This document shows, piece after piece, positions 6,863-15,631 of a stretch of DNA of 64,000 bases. Positions within the stretch are counted from its first letter, which is position 1, and each line of letters opens with the position of its first letter. Where the stretch lies: the NCBI GenBank assembly GCA_009777775.1, contig WRLE01000003.1:62001-126000 (forward strand). The letters are read 5' to 3'. The position numbers were made by a program, and so were the translations under genes. This DNA is from Oscillospiraceae bacterium. Lineage in GTDB: Bacteria; Bacillota; Clostridia; Oscillospirales; Oscillospiraceae. Under the pieces are notes generated by a model. The model was not told where the DNA came from, made no database searches, and was given only the letters and a program-made list of their open reading frames with translations.

Positions 6863-9154
6863 ATGTTAAAACGTCAAAAAACTAATCGGATTCTAGCTAC
6901 TATACTAACCATCGCACTCTGCCTTTCTATGTCATTATCGGTAAATGCAAGTATAGCTCCGCCAGTTGAGGGTAATCGGGACTATTCACCCAGTACAGTC
7001 GGGATGTTTGACCAAGGATACTGGAATCTGATCCTCGCTCCTGGAGCAGACGAAACAAAGATGAACTTTTCATGGCATTCCAGCAGATCGGTAACAACAG
7101 TGGGTATCGGTTTCCAAAAGAGAGATGATGCAAGTACTTACCAATTTATTGCTGGTACAACTCGAAACAATGTTAGTACTGATGCCGGTGATGCGGAACA
7201 CAGGAACACTAGAACATATCAGGTCAATAATGTTACAATAAGCGGATTAGAGCCTGGAACTACCTATGATTATGTATTGATACAAGATTCCGCTGTTTCG
7301 GATTTCTTCAGCTTTACAACAGTAAACCCGAATCGTTTTAGTTTTTATGCAATGTCAGATATACAAATCGGTGTGGACAGCTCGAATATACCATATGGAC
7401 AGGTGAGAACCAATGTAAACGGTTTAGGAGATCAATTCCGCAACCATGAGTTCCACACAGAAAACTGGAAAGCTGCACTGAGTATCGCCAGAAGGATTTC
7501 TCCCCATGCAGCTTTTATAATGAGTGCAGGCGACCAAGTTGAAGCTGTGGGAACGCAAAATGGAACATTCAGCGTTTATCAAGGTGAATATGACTTGTTT
7601 GCATCAGCAAATCAGCTTTCTTCGCTGCCGATTGTCTCATCCATAGGAAACCACGACTTCCACCCCATGTTCCTAGACCATTTTAATTTTCCTCAAAATA
7701 GCGAAAACTTTAATCAATTTGGCACTGGTAATGGTGTCGAATTCGATTATTGGTTCAGACATGGTAACACATTTTTCCTTGTTATGTCTGTGAACGCACA
7801 TAGTGATGCCGATTATACCATGAGCGCAACGCGCAGGGCGAAAATCGTGGAATGGGCTTCGCAAAACGATGATGCCACATGGAAAATCGCCATGTTCTAC
7901 TATCCGCCTTATTCGGTGTATCGAGCAGAATCTGATGCCGCTAAAGCTGCGGTCAGAAACGCTTTTAACCCGCTCCTAGAAGAAATCGGCATTGATTTAG
8001 TTATAAATGGACACTGCCATAGCTATAACCGTACACATCACATTAACGGCGGCACTGGCGAAGCTATCGGAGAGCCGCTGAAGACCCAATACTGGGTTGA
8101 CCCTACAGATGGTTCTGTGCATTATGGTGAATTTGGAGATGACAACGCAAACCAAGGTGCTGGCAACAGCGCAGGAACTGCTCCTGAAGCAGGAGGGTTT
8201 AATCCAAATTGGAATGTTACTGGTACCAAAGGATATACCACTGTCTTAAATCCGACAGGAATCGTATATTTTACCCTTAGCACTCCATCTGGTTCGAAGT
8301 TTTATGCAACGAATGCAGGACCAGAAGCCAGAGAGGGCGGTGGCAATCCTCGCATTCACAGTGCAAACTTCCAACACCAAACGGAACTTCCTCATATCAG
8401 CGTCATTGATATCACGGAAAACACCTTGACTTTTACCACATATCAGATCGAAGGCAGAGCGGGTAATTCGCTGATACAAGCATTTCCTGGTGATAGCCTT
8501 CCCGGAGGGACAAGTCAGCGTGTAAACAACGCCACAACCCCTGCCAATGGGTCTCGCATTAATAGCAGTAACGATGTCAGCCTTGTGGACAGCTACACCA
8601 TCATCAAGACAGATACACCCAGCGAAAATGTAACTGCAGCTGAAATTTTAGCATATCTAGCGCAAGAAGTGGACTTAACTAATGTTGCTGATGCAGTTGA
8701 TAGTGCAAATGATGTTGTTACCCGTGCTATGTTTATTGCAGAACTGTATAACCTTGAAGGAAGCCCATCTGCTAGAGGGGCTGAAAGATTCAGCGATGTG
8801 TCTGTGGGTGACTGGTATTATAGTGCTGTCCAGTGGGCAGCCAGTAATGGAATTGTTGCAGGTGTCGGCGACAACAGGTTTATCCCAACCAGACCTATTA
8901 CTCGCCAAGAAATAGCAATTGTTCTAAACAACTATGCAACATTTAAAAACCACAGCTTAGTAGAAAGCCGTCCAGCTCCAACCTTTGCAGATTCAAGCCA
9001 AATTAAAGCCTGGGCAATGGCACCTGTTCTAAAACTATACCAAGCAGGCTTGTTTACTGTTGAAAATAATAGATTCATGCCATATGGCACCTCCACGCGC
9101 AGCGAGGTATTGCAACTACTCGATGATTACCGTAGCTTAATAGCGGGGAGATAG
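6863..9154 (+). CDS. Exported purple acid phosphatase-like metallophosphoesterase with SLH domains
   Basis: The ATG at 6863 follows TGGAGGT and opens a signal peptide (residues about 1-31, ending VNASIA). A fibronectin-like N-domain typical of purple acid phosphatases precedes the calcineurin-like domain. Metal motifs are visible in order: MSDIQIG, SAGDQVE, GNHDF and GHCHSYNRT. The first motif has DxQ where DxG or DxH is usual. The C-terminal 170 residues contain SLH domains (FSDVSVGDWYYSAVQWAASN and FADSSQIKAWAMAPVL), which should anchor the enzyme to the cell wall. It probably releases phosphate from organic esters outside the cell. The gene appears monocistronic. An ATG at 6800 without an RBS is rejected as start. 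Confidence 0.85.
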   Translation: MLKRQKTNRILATILTIALCLSMSLSVNASIAPPVEGNRDYSPSTVGMFDQGYWNLILAPGADETKMNFSWHSSRSVTTVGIGFQKRDDASTYQFIAGTTRNNVSTDAGDAEHRNTRTYQVNNVTISGLEPGTTYDYVLIQDSAVSDFFSFTTVNPNRFSFYAMSDIQIGVDSSNIPYGQVRTNVNGLGDQFRNHEFHTENWKAALSIARRISPHAAFIMSAGDQVEAVGTQNGTFSVYQGEYDLFASANQLSSLPIVSSIGNHDFHPMFLDHFNFPQNSENFNQFGTGNGVEFDYWFRHGNTFFLVMSVNAHSDADYTMSATRRAKIVEWASQNDDATWKIAMFYYPPYSVYRAESDAAKAAVRNAFNPLLEEIGIDLVINGHCHSYNRTHHINGGTGEAIGEPLKTQYWVDPTDGSVHYGEFGDDNANQGAGNSAGTAPEAGGFNPNWNVTGTKGYTTVLNPTGIVYFTLSTPSGSKFYATNAGPEAREGGGNPRIHSANFQHQTELPHISVIDITENTLTFTTYQIEGRAGNSLIQAFPGDSLPGGTSQRVNNATTPANGSRINSSNDVSLVDSYTIIKTDTPSENVTAAEILAYLAQEVDLTNVADAVDSANDVVTRAMFIAELYNLEGSPSARGAERFSDVSVGDWYYSAVQWAASNGIVAGVGDNRFIPTRPITRQEIAIVLNNYATFKNHSLVESRPAPTFADSSQIKAWAMAPVLKLYQAGLFTVENNRFMPYGTSTRSEVLQLLDDYRSLIAGR

Positions 9155-9200
9155 CTAATATATTGACTCCGTATGGTAAAGGAAATATAATAGTCTTATT

Positions 9201-9234
9201 CAAAGCATTGGCTCACTAAAGAGTCAATGCTTTG
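9201..9234 (+). terminator. Terminator after the phosphatase gene
   Basis: CAAAGCATTG-G-CTC pairs with GAG-T-CAATGCTTTG (one mismatch) around ACTAAA, followed by ATATTTTC. Confidence 0.65.
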
Positions 9235-9263
9235 ATATTTTCAGAGTTAGTAGGTGAAGTTAA

Positions 9264-10253
9264 ATGGCTCGGTCGGCGAATCAAAAGTTAAAGATTCTTT
9301 ATATTGCGAAAATCCTCACCGAATATACGGACGAGGAAAACCATATGAAGACCCAGGAAATTCTCGATGCTTTAGCGAGATACGATATAAGCGCAGATCG
9401 GAAAAGCATTTACAGTGACATAGAAGCACTACGCCAGTATGGGCTTGATATAGAAAATAAACCCGGTCCAGGGGGAGGGTATTATATAGCAAGCCGTGAC
9501 TTTGAGCTGCCGGAATTGAAGCTATTGGTGGATGCTGTACAATCTTCCAGGCTCATTACCGGTAAAAAAAGCCGAGAGCTCATTGAGAAATTATCAAAAC
9601 TCACCAGCATATCCCAGGGGAAGCAGCTCAATAGACAGGTTGTGATTGGAGAACGTATAAAACCTCTCAATGAAACCGTATATTACAGTATAGATGCAAT
9701 TCATGCTGCCATTAACGAAGGCAAAAAAATCAGCTTCAAGTATTTTGAATACGACAGGAATAAAAGACGCATCTATCGCAGAAACAACGAAGCCTATGTA
9801 CGCACTCCGATTGCCATGTGCTGGAATGAAGATAAATACTATCTTGTTACATATAACCCGATGTACGAAAACCCAATTGCACCATTTCGCGTGGACAGGA
9901 TGACTAACGTAACAGTCCTTGATGAAATAGCTGATGTATATGATAAAAAGAAATACAATATATCTGATTTCATAAAAAGAACCTTTGGGATGTTTTCCGG
10001 TGAAACAGTATTAGCAAGGCTCGCTTTCGACGAGAGCTTAGTCAGTGTTATTCTTGATTATTTCGGAGCTCAAACAATCATGATACCCACAGAGGGTGAC
10101 AGGTTTATAATAGACGTAGAAGTTTCAAATAGCCCAGTCTTTCTAGCCTGGATGTTCCAATTTGGTGAAAAGTCTGAAATAATCTCTCCAGACAGTTTAC
10201 GTGAAGCCATGGGAAGCCTGATACAAACCGGAAGCGATATTTATAAAAAGTAA
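9264..10253 (+). CDS. HTH/WYL-domain transcriptional regulator
   Basis: A 329-residue regulator. The N-terminus is a helix-turn-helix of the HTH_11/DeoR kind (KILYIAKILTEYTDEENH, then TQEILDALARYDI and DRKSIYSDIEALRQYGLDIE). It is followed by the WYL ligand-binding region, with ISFKYFEY, TPIAMCWNEDKYYLVTYN in the WYL strand, and a C-terminal winged extension (VEVSNSPVFLAWMFQFG). WYL proteins sense nucleic-acid-like ligands or small molecules, and some control defence islands. This one is 26 kb from the BREX operon, so no link is claimed. AGGTGAA precedes the ATG. It could act on the neighbouring phosphatase or lipoprotein genes. Confidence 0.85.
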   Translation: MARSANQKLKILYIAKILTEYTDEENHMKTQEILDALARYDISADRKSIYSDIEALRQYGLDIENKPGPGGGYYIASRDFELPELKLLVDAVQSSRLITGKKSRELIEKLSKLTSISQGKQLNRQVVIGERIKPLNETVYYSIDAIHAAINEGKKISFKYFEYDRNKRRIYRRNNEAYVRTPIAMCWNEDKYYLVTYNPMYENPIAPFRVDRMTNVTVLDEIADVYDKKKYNISDFIKRTFGMFSGETVLARLAFDESLVSVILDYFGAQTIMIPTEGDRFIIDVEVSNSPVFLAWMFQFGEKSEIISPDSLREAMGSLIQTGSDIYKK

Positions 10254-10301
10254 TTACATTATGGTGATAATTCGTTTTTCGTAATCTTGACAAAATTCTG
10301 T

Positions 10302-10378
10302 GTAGGGCGCGGCATCCTTGACGCGCCGCCTGGGTTGCGGTGGATGCTTTGCGGCGCGTCAGGGATGCCGCGCCCTAC
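10302..10378. repeat. Long REP-like hairpin
   Basis: Two 28-base arms (10302-10329 and 10351-10378) are inverted copies with one mismatch. They carry the dispersed GTAGGGCGCGGC...GACGCGCCGC motif also found at 22595-22682, 30655-30865 and 37238-37264. GC content is far above the surroundings. Confidence 0.85.
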
Positions 10379-10545
10379 GATGAAATGTAGATGCCGCGCC
10401 CAATGATGAAATATAGATGCCGCGCCCAATGATGAAATATAGATGCCGCGCCCTACGATGAAATGTAGAAGCCGCGCCCAATGATGAAATGTAGATGCCG
10501 CGCCCAATGATGAAATGTAGATGCCGCGCCCAATGATGAAATATA
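10379..10545. repeat. 26-bp tandem repeat array
   Basis: The TGAAAT element starts at 10381, 10407, 10433, 10459, 10485, 10511 and 10537, an exact 26-base period. The unit reads roughly TGAAATGTAGATGCCGCGCC plus CAATGA. There are no unique spacers, so this is not a CRISPR. It appears to have grown from the right end of the adjacent hairpin, since the CCGCGCCCTACGA sequence recurs in some units. The stretch 10254-10637 holds only this array, the hairpin and a terminator. Confidence 0.9.
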
Positions 10546-10550
10546 ATTAT

Positions 10551-10592
10551 AAAAAAACAAAAGCAAGCGAAAATACTTGCTTTTGTTTTTTT
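10551..10592. terminator. Bidirectional terminator
   Basis: A-rich arm 10551-10567 pairs with T-rich arm 10576-10592 around an eight-base loop. The A-tract and T-tract let it act in both directions, chiefly for the lipoprotein gene ending at 10638. Confidence 0.75.
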
Positions 10593-10637
10593 AAGTTTTG
10601 AATTGCTATTGTGTTTTGCTATCAACTAGCTAAAGGA

Positions 10638-11531
10638 TTATCCAACAACCACTACGGAGGTGATGTGTGGGTTGGGACCCTCGTACCAATAGAGGAAGCC
10701 TTCTATATCGACTACATCGCCGATTTCCAGTGCTTTGACAGCGGCATATACTTCAGTTGTGCTGTCTGTAAGGAATCTTCTGATGGTGAAGGAGAACTCT
10801 TCATCGCCATTTGAAACATTGAAGTACAGGTCATCGCCATCACTGCCACCGCCGTCCCAATTATAGAGGAACGCAAGCTCTTCGCCGTCATCGTCTTCGC
10901 CAGCGGCAACAATGGTTAAGGCTGTGAAGGAAACGAATTGGTTCATATAATCAATAAGCTCATCGGTGCCAAGTAAATCTGTAACATCAAAGGCATCTGC
11001 AATATAGTTGCCATCGATGAATTCAAATTCGCCATCCATAATTTCGATGATGCCTGCCCATTCGGCTTTATATCCGGTAACTCTGATTGCTGTTCCGATT
11101 TCAAGGGAATCAAAATCATCTTCGGAGCAAGCCAAGTTGTAAAGGAAGTATCCTCCGTCCTCGTCTTCGGAATACACGGTTACAGTGTCGTTCCACCAGG
11201 ATGTTTTTCCTTGAACATAGGTTTCGATTTTTACTGGGGAATCGATATCAGCTGCCATGTATTCGGCAAAGCTCATAACGGCAAGGTCAGCAAAGTCAAA
11301 AGGTTCTTCTTCATCTTCGTCAATGTCTTCGTCTTCGTCAATGTCCACGTCTTCATCTGTGTCTCCGTCAATGTCTACATCGACATCTGTGTCTTCGTCC
11401 ACGTCCACATCGGTATCGGTATCTACGTCTTCTGTGTCAGGTGAACTCGAGTTGCTTGGTGTGTTTGTGTCGCAGGCGGTAAAGGCAAACATCATTGCCA
11501 GTACGAGTAGCAGCGCTAGTAACTTTTTCAT
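10638..11531 (-). CDS. Lipoprotein with Asp/Glu-rich linker, unknown function
   Basis: The signal peptide ends in a lipobox (MMFAFTAC, Cys at about residue 20), so the protein is membrane-anchored outside the cell. Residues about 30-76 are a low-complexity run of Asp, Glu, Val and Thr. The remaining 220 residues contain segments such as PVKIETYVQG, GYFLYNLACSEDDF and IRVTGYKAEW that look like a beta-rich, OB-fold-like domain, with a similar second half (LEIGDVVDIEGFLYWYEG). No enzyme motif is visible. The acidic linker could bind calcium or act as a spacer through the cell wall. AGGAGG precedes the ATG. It lies downstream of the ABC importer on the same strand, 100 bases away. Confidence 0.7.
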   Translation of the reverse strand: MKKLLALLLVLAMMFAFTACDTNTPSNSSSPDTEDVDTDTDVDVDEDTDVDVDIDGDTDEDVDIDEDEDIDEDEEEPFDFADLAVMSFAEYMAADIDSPVKIETYVQGKTSWWNDTVTVYSEDEDGGYFLYNLACSEDDFDSLEIGTAIRVTGYKAEWAGIIEIMDGEFEFIDGNYIADAFDVTDLLGTDELIDYMNQFVSFTALTIVAAGEDDDGEELAFLYNWDGGGSDGDDLYFNVSNGDEEFSFTIRRFLTDSTTEVYAAVKALEIGDVVDIEGFLYWYEGPNPHITSVVVVG

Positions 11532-11637
11532 TTTATTCCTCCTTGTGTAATTATGATTACTATTTTCGTGTTTTTTTGCGTGGTTTATACATTGACAACT
11601 AACATTATACCTATTTTGCCAGACAAATCAACATAAA

Positions 11638-13242
11638 TCACACCAATTTTGCTGATTTCTTTTTAATAAAAGTTGTCATAATATACAAAAATATGCAAAT
11701 CCAAGCGATTGTCAATGAAGAAAGCAGTGCTTTCGCTGTTTGGGGCAGGGGTCCGAATACAGTTTTGCCATCTTCATCGCTGTCCATTTGACTGTCGCTT
11801 TGATCTAATCGGTATAAAGCACTTACCTCTATGAAAAGCTTATCCATATATGCTTTATTTACAGTTTCCCTGCGCCTGATTGATTTTGTCACGTTCTCGA
11901 TGAGTTGACCAGCTGCGTTGCGAAGAGATGCAGAACCATTCCAAACAGGGGTGATGAATGTATTGTTTATATTATCCAAAAGTAGCTGGGAAGCTTGAAT
12001 TTTCACATCATAGTACATATTGTTGTCTTCCCCAGCCCTTGATAAATAATCAAGGTATATATCTGATTCCTGTGCTTTTGTTGTGACAGGTATATAGCCT
12101 TCCGTTTGGGAATAAGCTATTTGTACTTCATTGGTGAGCAAATATTGGGTGAAAAGCCAAGAGGCAAGTACTTCCTGGGGGTCGTCTTTATTAAAGATAC
12201 AGACCGATGGTCCCTGAGATATCATCTGTGGATTATCAATGTCAAATTGGGGGATAGCCATGACAACGATTTCAAAATCCACAACTTTGTCTTCGCTGAT
12301 GTCGAGTAGGGGAGCATTTGAACCCATCCAGGTGGCACCAGCAGTGGAATCTATGGCAAATATACTCTGACCAGCGTTGAGGAAATTTCCTGGATAGCTG
12401 GATATCTTAAATGTGGAAAAGGCACCTAGTTTTGTATGCTCCGCTATTGTGTAAAGTAACTCGATGGTGGTATCGTTGAATATTTCTATATGCCCATCAT
12501 TTGTAGAATATCCTGCGTTTCTTTGCCTAAGCTGCTGAATCATCATATTGTCTGTGGATTTATATATGAAAGGTATCATCACGTTTTGTCCATTAATTAA
12601 AAAAGTTCCATCCTCTGCTTTTTCCATTGCAGCATCAGAGACTTCCCATACAAAGTCCCAAGTTAGGGCTTCCGGAATGGTGTAGCCAAGTGCCTCCACC
12701 AGGTCTTTGTTGATGTAGCAAGCTTCTGTAGAACGCATATATGGTATGGCGTAATAATTCCCATCAAGTATGCATTCTGAAAGGAATTGGGGGATGATTT
12801 CATTTTGCTTTGGAGCATCAAATAAGAGTTCGCTTCCGCCGAGACCATATTTTTTGTTAGCGAACAATGCATCAAGGGAGACCACTGCATTTGTGCCAGT
12901 CATATATGTGGCAATATGGTCAGGGTAGGTAATGCATACATTGGGAGTTGTGTTTGTAGATAAGTTTGTTATGACATCGTTATATATCCTGCTATAATCG
13001 GTGTAAAGTCGCATGGTGACTGTTATGTTCGGATATAATTCCTGAAAATCATCGATAGCTTTCCGATAAATATCTGTCTGTGTCTTGTTTGTATCGTTTT
13101 TCGCCCAAAAGGTAATCTCATACTCCCGAGACATATCAAAGTCATCAGGAACATCAAAAGCATCATGCTCCCGAGCCCCATGACAAGCGGCTAAGGTGAG
13201 AAGTAGGACAAGCATTGTCAGTATAAAAAAGAGTTTTCGCAT
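11638..13242 (-). CDS. Sugar ABC transporter substrate-binding lipoprotein with C-terminal membrane segment
   Basis: Family 1 extracellular solute-binding protein of the MalE/UgpB kind. Start at 13242 is chosen because GGGGTG precedes it. The signal peptide ends in the lipobox LTLAAC. The ligand-binding fold follows (YEITFWAKNDTNKTQ, FQELYPNITVTM, VCITYPDHIATYM, YYAIPYMRSTEACYIN). The C-terminus is unusual: after about residue 500 there is a predicted membrane helix (LTIAWICIFLYIMTTF) and a KKKSAKLV tail. The protein is thus anchored at both ends, which is not normal for this family. It is the last gene of the importer operon. The sugar transported cannot be deduced. Confidence 0.85.
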   Translation of the reverse strand: MRKLFFILTMLVLLLTLAACHGAREHDAFDVPDDFDMSREYEITFWAKNDTNKTQTDIYRKAIDDFQELYPNITVTMRLYTDYSRIYNDVITNLSTNTTPNVCITYPDHIATYMTGTNAVVSLDALFANKKYGLGGSELLFDAPKQNEIIPQFLSECILDGNYYAIPYMRSTEACYINKDLVEALGYTIPEALTWDFVWEVSDAAMEKAEDGTFLINGQNVMIPFIYKSTDNMMIQQLRQRNAGYSTNDGHIEIFNDTTIELLYTIAEHTKLGAFSTFKISSYPGNFLNAGQSIFAIDSTAGATWMGSNAPLLDISEDKVVDFEIVVMAIPQFDIDNPQMISQGPSVCIFNKDDPQEVLASWLFTQYLLTNEVQIAYSQTEGYIPVTTKAQESDIYLDYLSRAGEDNNMYYDVKIQASQLLLDNINNTFITPVWNGSASLRNAAGQLIENVTKSIRRRETVNKAYMDKLFIEVSALYRLDQSDSQMDSDEDGKTVFGPLPQTAKALLSSLTIAWICIFLYIMTTFIKKKSAKLV

Positions 13243-13261
13243 AAAAAAGCACCCCATGTGT

Positions 13262-13340
13262 GATTAATAATTAATAATGAATGATGAATAATTATTACTA
13301 TCGTTCATTATTAATTATTCATTATTAATCATTAATTAAT
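13262..13340. repeat. AT-rich imperfect inverted repeats between importer genes
   Basis: The gap between the substrate-binding protein and permease genes consists of repeated ATTAATAATGAAT-type words and their complement (ATTCATTATTAAT), able to form imperfect hairpins. It could tune expression of the distal gene, but this is inference. Confidence 0.55.
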
Positions 13341-13342
13341 TT

Positions 13343-14209
13343 CTATCCTTTCGTGCCGCCGTGGAGGACTCCGGCCATTACTTTTTTTCGGAAAATTAGG
13401 AAAAGTATAATTAATGGTATTGATATTACCACTACAGCTGCCATCATGGCGGGGATGTTTTCGCGACCGAAGCCGCTTTCCCTAATTTCTTGTATACCAT
13501 TTGAAACTAAAAAATAGTTGACATCATCTGTGATGAGACGAGGCCATACGTACAGGTTCCAGCATTCTATGACTTTTAGTATAATAATGGTGATGATTGT
13601 GGGTTTGCAAATGGGAATCATAACTTTTAATAAATATTTCAAATCAGAAGTGCCATCGACTTTAGCTGCATAATATAACTCATCGGGAATTTGAGCGAAG
13701 TTTTCTTTGAGTAAATAAATGTAGAAAACAGATGTGATTGATGGCAAAATCAATCCTAAAAATGTATTACGTAAATCCATGTTTGTTATGGTCACGAAAT
13801 TTGTTACTATAACTAGCTCATAGGGGATCATCATCAAAGCGAGAAAAAGCATGAAAGCTATGCTCCGGCCCCTGAAGTTGAATCTAGCAAAGGCTGCTGC
13901 AGCAAGCACAGTTACCACCAGCATAAAGGCTGTTGTAGACAGGGTGAATATCAAGGTGTTAGCGAGGTATTTTCCCAATGGTACTGCGGAAAATGCAGAG
14001 ATATAGTTTTCCATCGTGGGAGATAGGGTAAAGAGTTTAGGTACATATTCCGAGTTATATGCACTATAGCTTTTAACAGAGGTGAGTAGCATCCAATAAA
14101 ATGGAAACAACACCATGATAGCCCAAATGCCCAGAAATATGTAAATGATTGCTTTACCTATTTTCCCACGATTTGGCGAAGAAATCTTAACTTGGTTGAG
14201 ATTAGTCAT
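13343..14209 (-). CDS. Carbohydrate ABC transporter permease, MalG-like
   Basis: Six predicted membrane helices in 288 residues, with the EAA loop that contacts the ATPase (YYAAKVDGTSDLKYLLKVMIPICKP). The N-terminus has one helix and the LFPFYWMLLTSVK segment typical of MalG-type permeases. It pairs with the MalF-like permease at 14725-15615 and the ATPase at 15632-16726. A gap of about 515 bases separates the two permease genes, where a few bases are usual. AAAGG precedes the ATG. Confidence 0.88.
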   Translation of the reverse strand: MTNLNQVKISSPNRGKIGKAIIYIFLGIWAIMVLFPFYWMLLTSVKSYSAYNSEYVPKLFTLSPTMENYISAFSAVPLGKYLANTLIFTLSTTAFMLVVTVLAAAAFARFNFRGRSIAFMLFLALMMIPYELVIVTNFVTITNMDLRNTFLGLILPSITSVFYIYLLKENFAQIPDELYYAAKVDGTSDLKYLLKVMIPICKPTIITIIILKVIECWNLYVWPRLITDDVNYFLVSNGIQEIRESGFGRENIPAMMAAVVVISIPLIILFLIFRKKVMAGVLHGGTKG

Positions 14210-14376
14210 AATGTGATACCTTTTTACATAAGTATAAATTTATGAAATTCGAGGTGTATGGTTGCCAATAAATTTTGTGTTTTATTAATATGTTTAGGGT
14301 GTGTAATGTGATTATAAAATTACTTAAAATGCAAGAGTACTAATTGTTTTGTGACTTTATGAAATGGGGTGTTTAA

Positions 14377-14604
14377 ATTAAAAAACTCGATAAAGTATTA
14401 GCATCAGTTTATTTAGTAGTTGCAATGATTATAAGCATTGTTGGTATAGTAATAGAAAAGTATAATGCTGCTATGTTACCTATGTTCTTGATCACATATA
14501 AAGTATATGGTGCAGTACCATTAATATATATCCCAGCTATACTAATAAAACGCAGAATCATCAATTGTAGATCCAATAATAAAGCAGGTAAAAAATCACC
14601 CTAA
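14377..14604 (+). CDS. Possible small membrane protein in the gap of the importer operon
   Basis: Reading frame of 75 codons running against the operon. It directly follows an in-frame stop, and its first codon is ATT, with GGGGTG six bases before it. The product would begin IKKLDKVLASVYLVVAMIIS and contains two hydrophobic stretches (about residues 9-26 and 34-56) and a basic, polar C-terminus, as in a small two-helix membrane protein. No family is recognised. The first in-frame ATG is inside the first helix. ATT starts are rare in bacteria, so the gene may be real with an unusual start, or a decayed fragment whose start has mutated. The rest of 14210-14724 shows no other gene. Confidence 0.35.
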   Translation: MKKLDKVLASVYLVVAMIISIVGIVIEKYNAAMLPMFLITYKVYGAVPLIYIPAILIKRRIINCRSNNKAGKKSP

Positions 14605-14724
14605 AAGGAAACTTGCTACTCTAGATTAACTAAATAAATAGCGTAATGGTTCAGCTTTCTTGTGCAGTGATTTGTGTGTAATGTTTTTAAAACATTCGCA
14701 ATTACCAATGCAAGAGAGCTGTTC

Positions 14725-15615
14725 TTAATAATGCACATATCGTTTACTGATTAGTGAATTGATGCAGGTAATGGTTAAAACTATGGCGAATAGGATGATT
14801 GCTGCTGCGGAGGCGAAGGAGGGGTAGCCGCCGCTGTCGCCGTAGAGCATATCGTAGATATAGCCTACGATGGTGTTCATTTCTGCTGCGTTTAGGTTTG
14901 TGCCAAAGAGAGCAACGGCATCGCTGTATGCTTTGAAAGCTCCGATGAAACCTGTGATAATCAGGTAGAAAAGCATGGGTGAAATCATGGGTAGGGTGAT
15001 TTTAGTAAATGTCCGAAACTTGGATGTGCCATCTACTTTTGCAGCATCGTAGTATTGGGGGTTCACAGAAGCAAGGGCACTGGTGAGGGTTAAAACTTTA
15101 AATGGCATGACCACCCATATGGTATAAAAGCATAATACAAACATTTTCGCCCAATAAGGACCATCGATGAAATCAATGGAATTACCACCAAACATCCTTA
15201 TAATAAGATTGACTAGTCCGTCAGTGTACTCCGTTTTATTAAACAAAATCATAAATACGAGTCCAACGGCAAGTGTATTAGTTACATAAGGGAGGAAATA
15301 TATGGTTTGAAAAAGGTTTTTCAAAGCTTTTATTGAGTTTAATCCAGTAGATATTAGCAAGGCGATACCTGTGGAAAGGGGAACTGTGAATATCACTAAA
15401 ATAAAAGTATTTTTCACAGCTTGTAAAAAATACGGGTCATGGAGTACGAAGGAATAGTTATAGCTACCCACACCAAAAAAAGTCTGGGATGCAGAATTGT
15501 ATCCTTCCTCCAGAGAGTAAATAAACACATCAATGAGGGGATATACCATGAAGAACCCCAAAAATAGCATCGCTGGCAATAAATAGAACCAGGCTTTGTT
15601 GTTTCTTTTTTCCAT
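14725..15615 (-). CDS. Carbohydrate ABC transporter permease, MalF-like
   Basis: A 296-residue inner-membrane subunit with six predicted helices and an EAA loop (YYDAAKVDGTSKFRTFTKITLP). The N-terminal KAWFYLLPAMLFLGFFMVYP is typical of the MalF/UgpA class. It follows the ATPase gene by 16 bases and should form the translocation pore with the MalG-like partner. The ABC-type importer brings a sugar, oligosaccharide or glycerol-phosphate-like substrate into the cell. Confidence 0.88.
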   Translation of the reverse strand: MEKRNNKAWFYLLPAMLFLGFFMVYPLIDVFIYSLEEGYNSASQTFFGVGSYNYSFVLHDPYFLQAVKNTFILVIFTVPLSTGIALLISTGLNSIKALKNLFQTIYFLPYVTNTLAVGLVFMILFNKTEYTDGLVNLIIRMFGGNSIDFIDGPYWAKMFVLCFYTIWVVMPFKVLTLTSALASVNPQYYDAAKVDGTSKFRTFTKITLPMISPMLFYLIITGFIGAFKAYSDAVALFGTNLNAAEMNTIVGYIYDMLYGDSGGYPSFASAAAIILFAIVLTITCINSLISKRYVHY

Positions 15616-15631
15616 TTGTATTACTCGTTTC

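Noticed and set aside
9264-10253. WYL regulator as the BrxR-type controller of BREX
   Set aside because: It lies more than 26 kb from the BREX operon with unrelated genes in between, and no shared operator sequence was seen.
10379-10545. CRISPR array
   Set aside because: The 26-bp units follow each other without any unique spacer, and no cas gene is visible.
10259-10625. Minus-strand protein genes with repeated HHWARHLHF and RGIYISSLGAAS words
   Set aside because: The protein repeats are simply translations of the 26-bp DNA repeat; no ribosome binding site and two frames behave alike.
11257-11550. Plus-strand Ser-rich protein gene
   Set aside because: It is the complement of the Asp-rich coding region of the lipoprotein, with no ribosome binding site.
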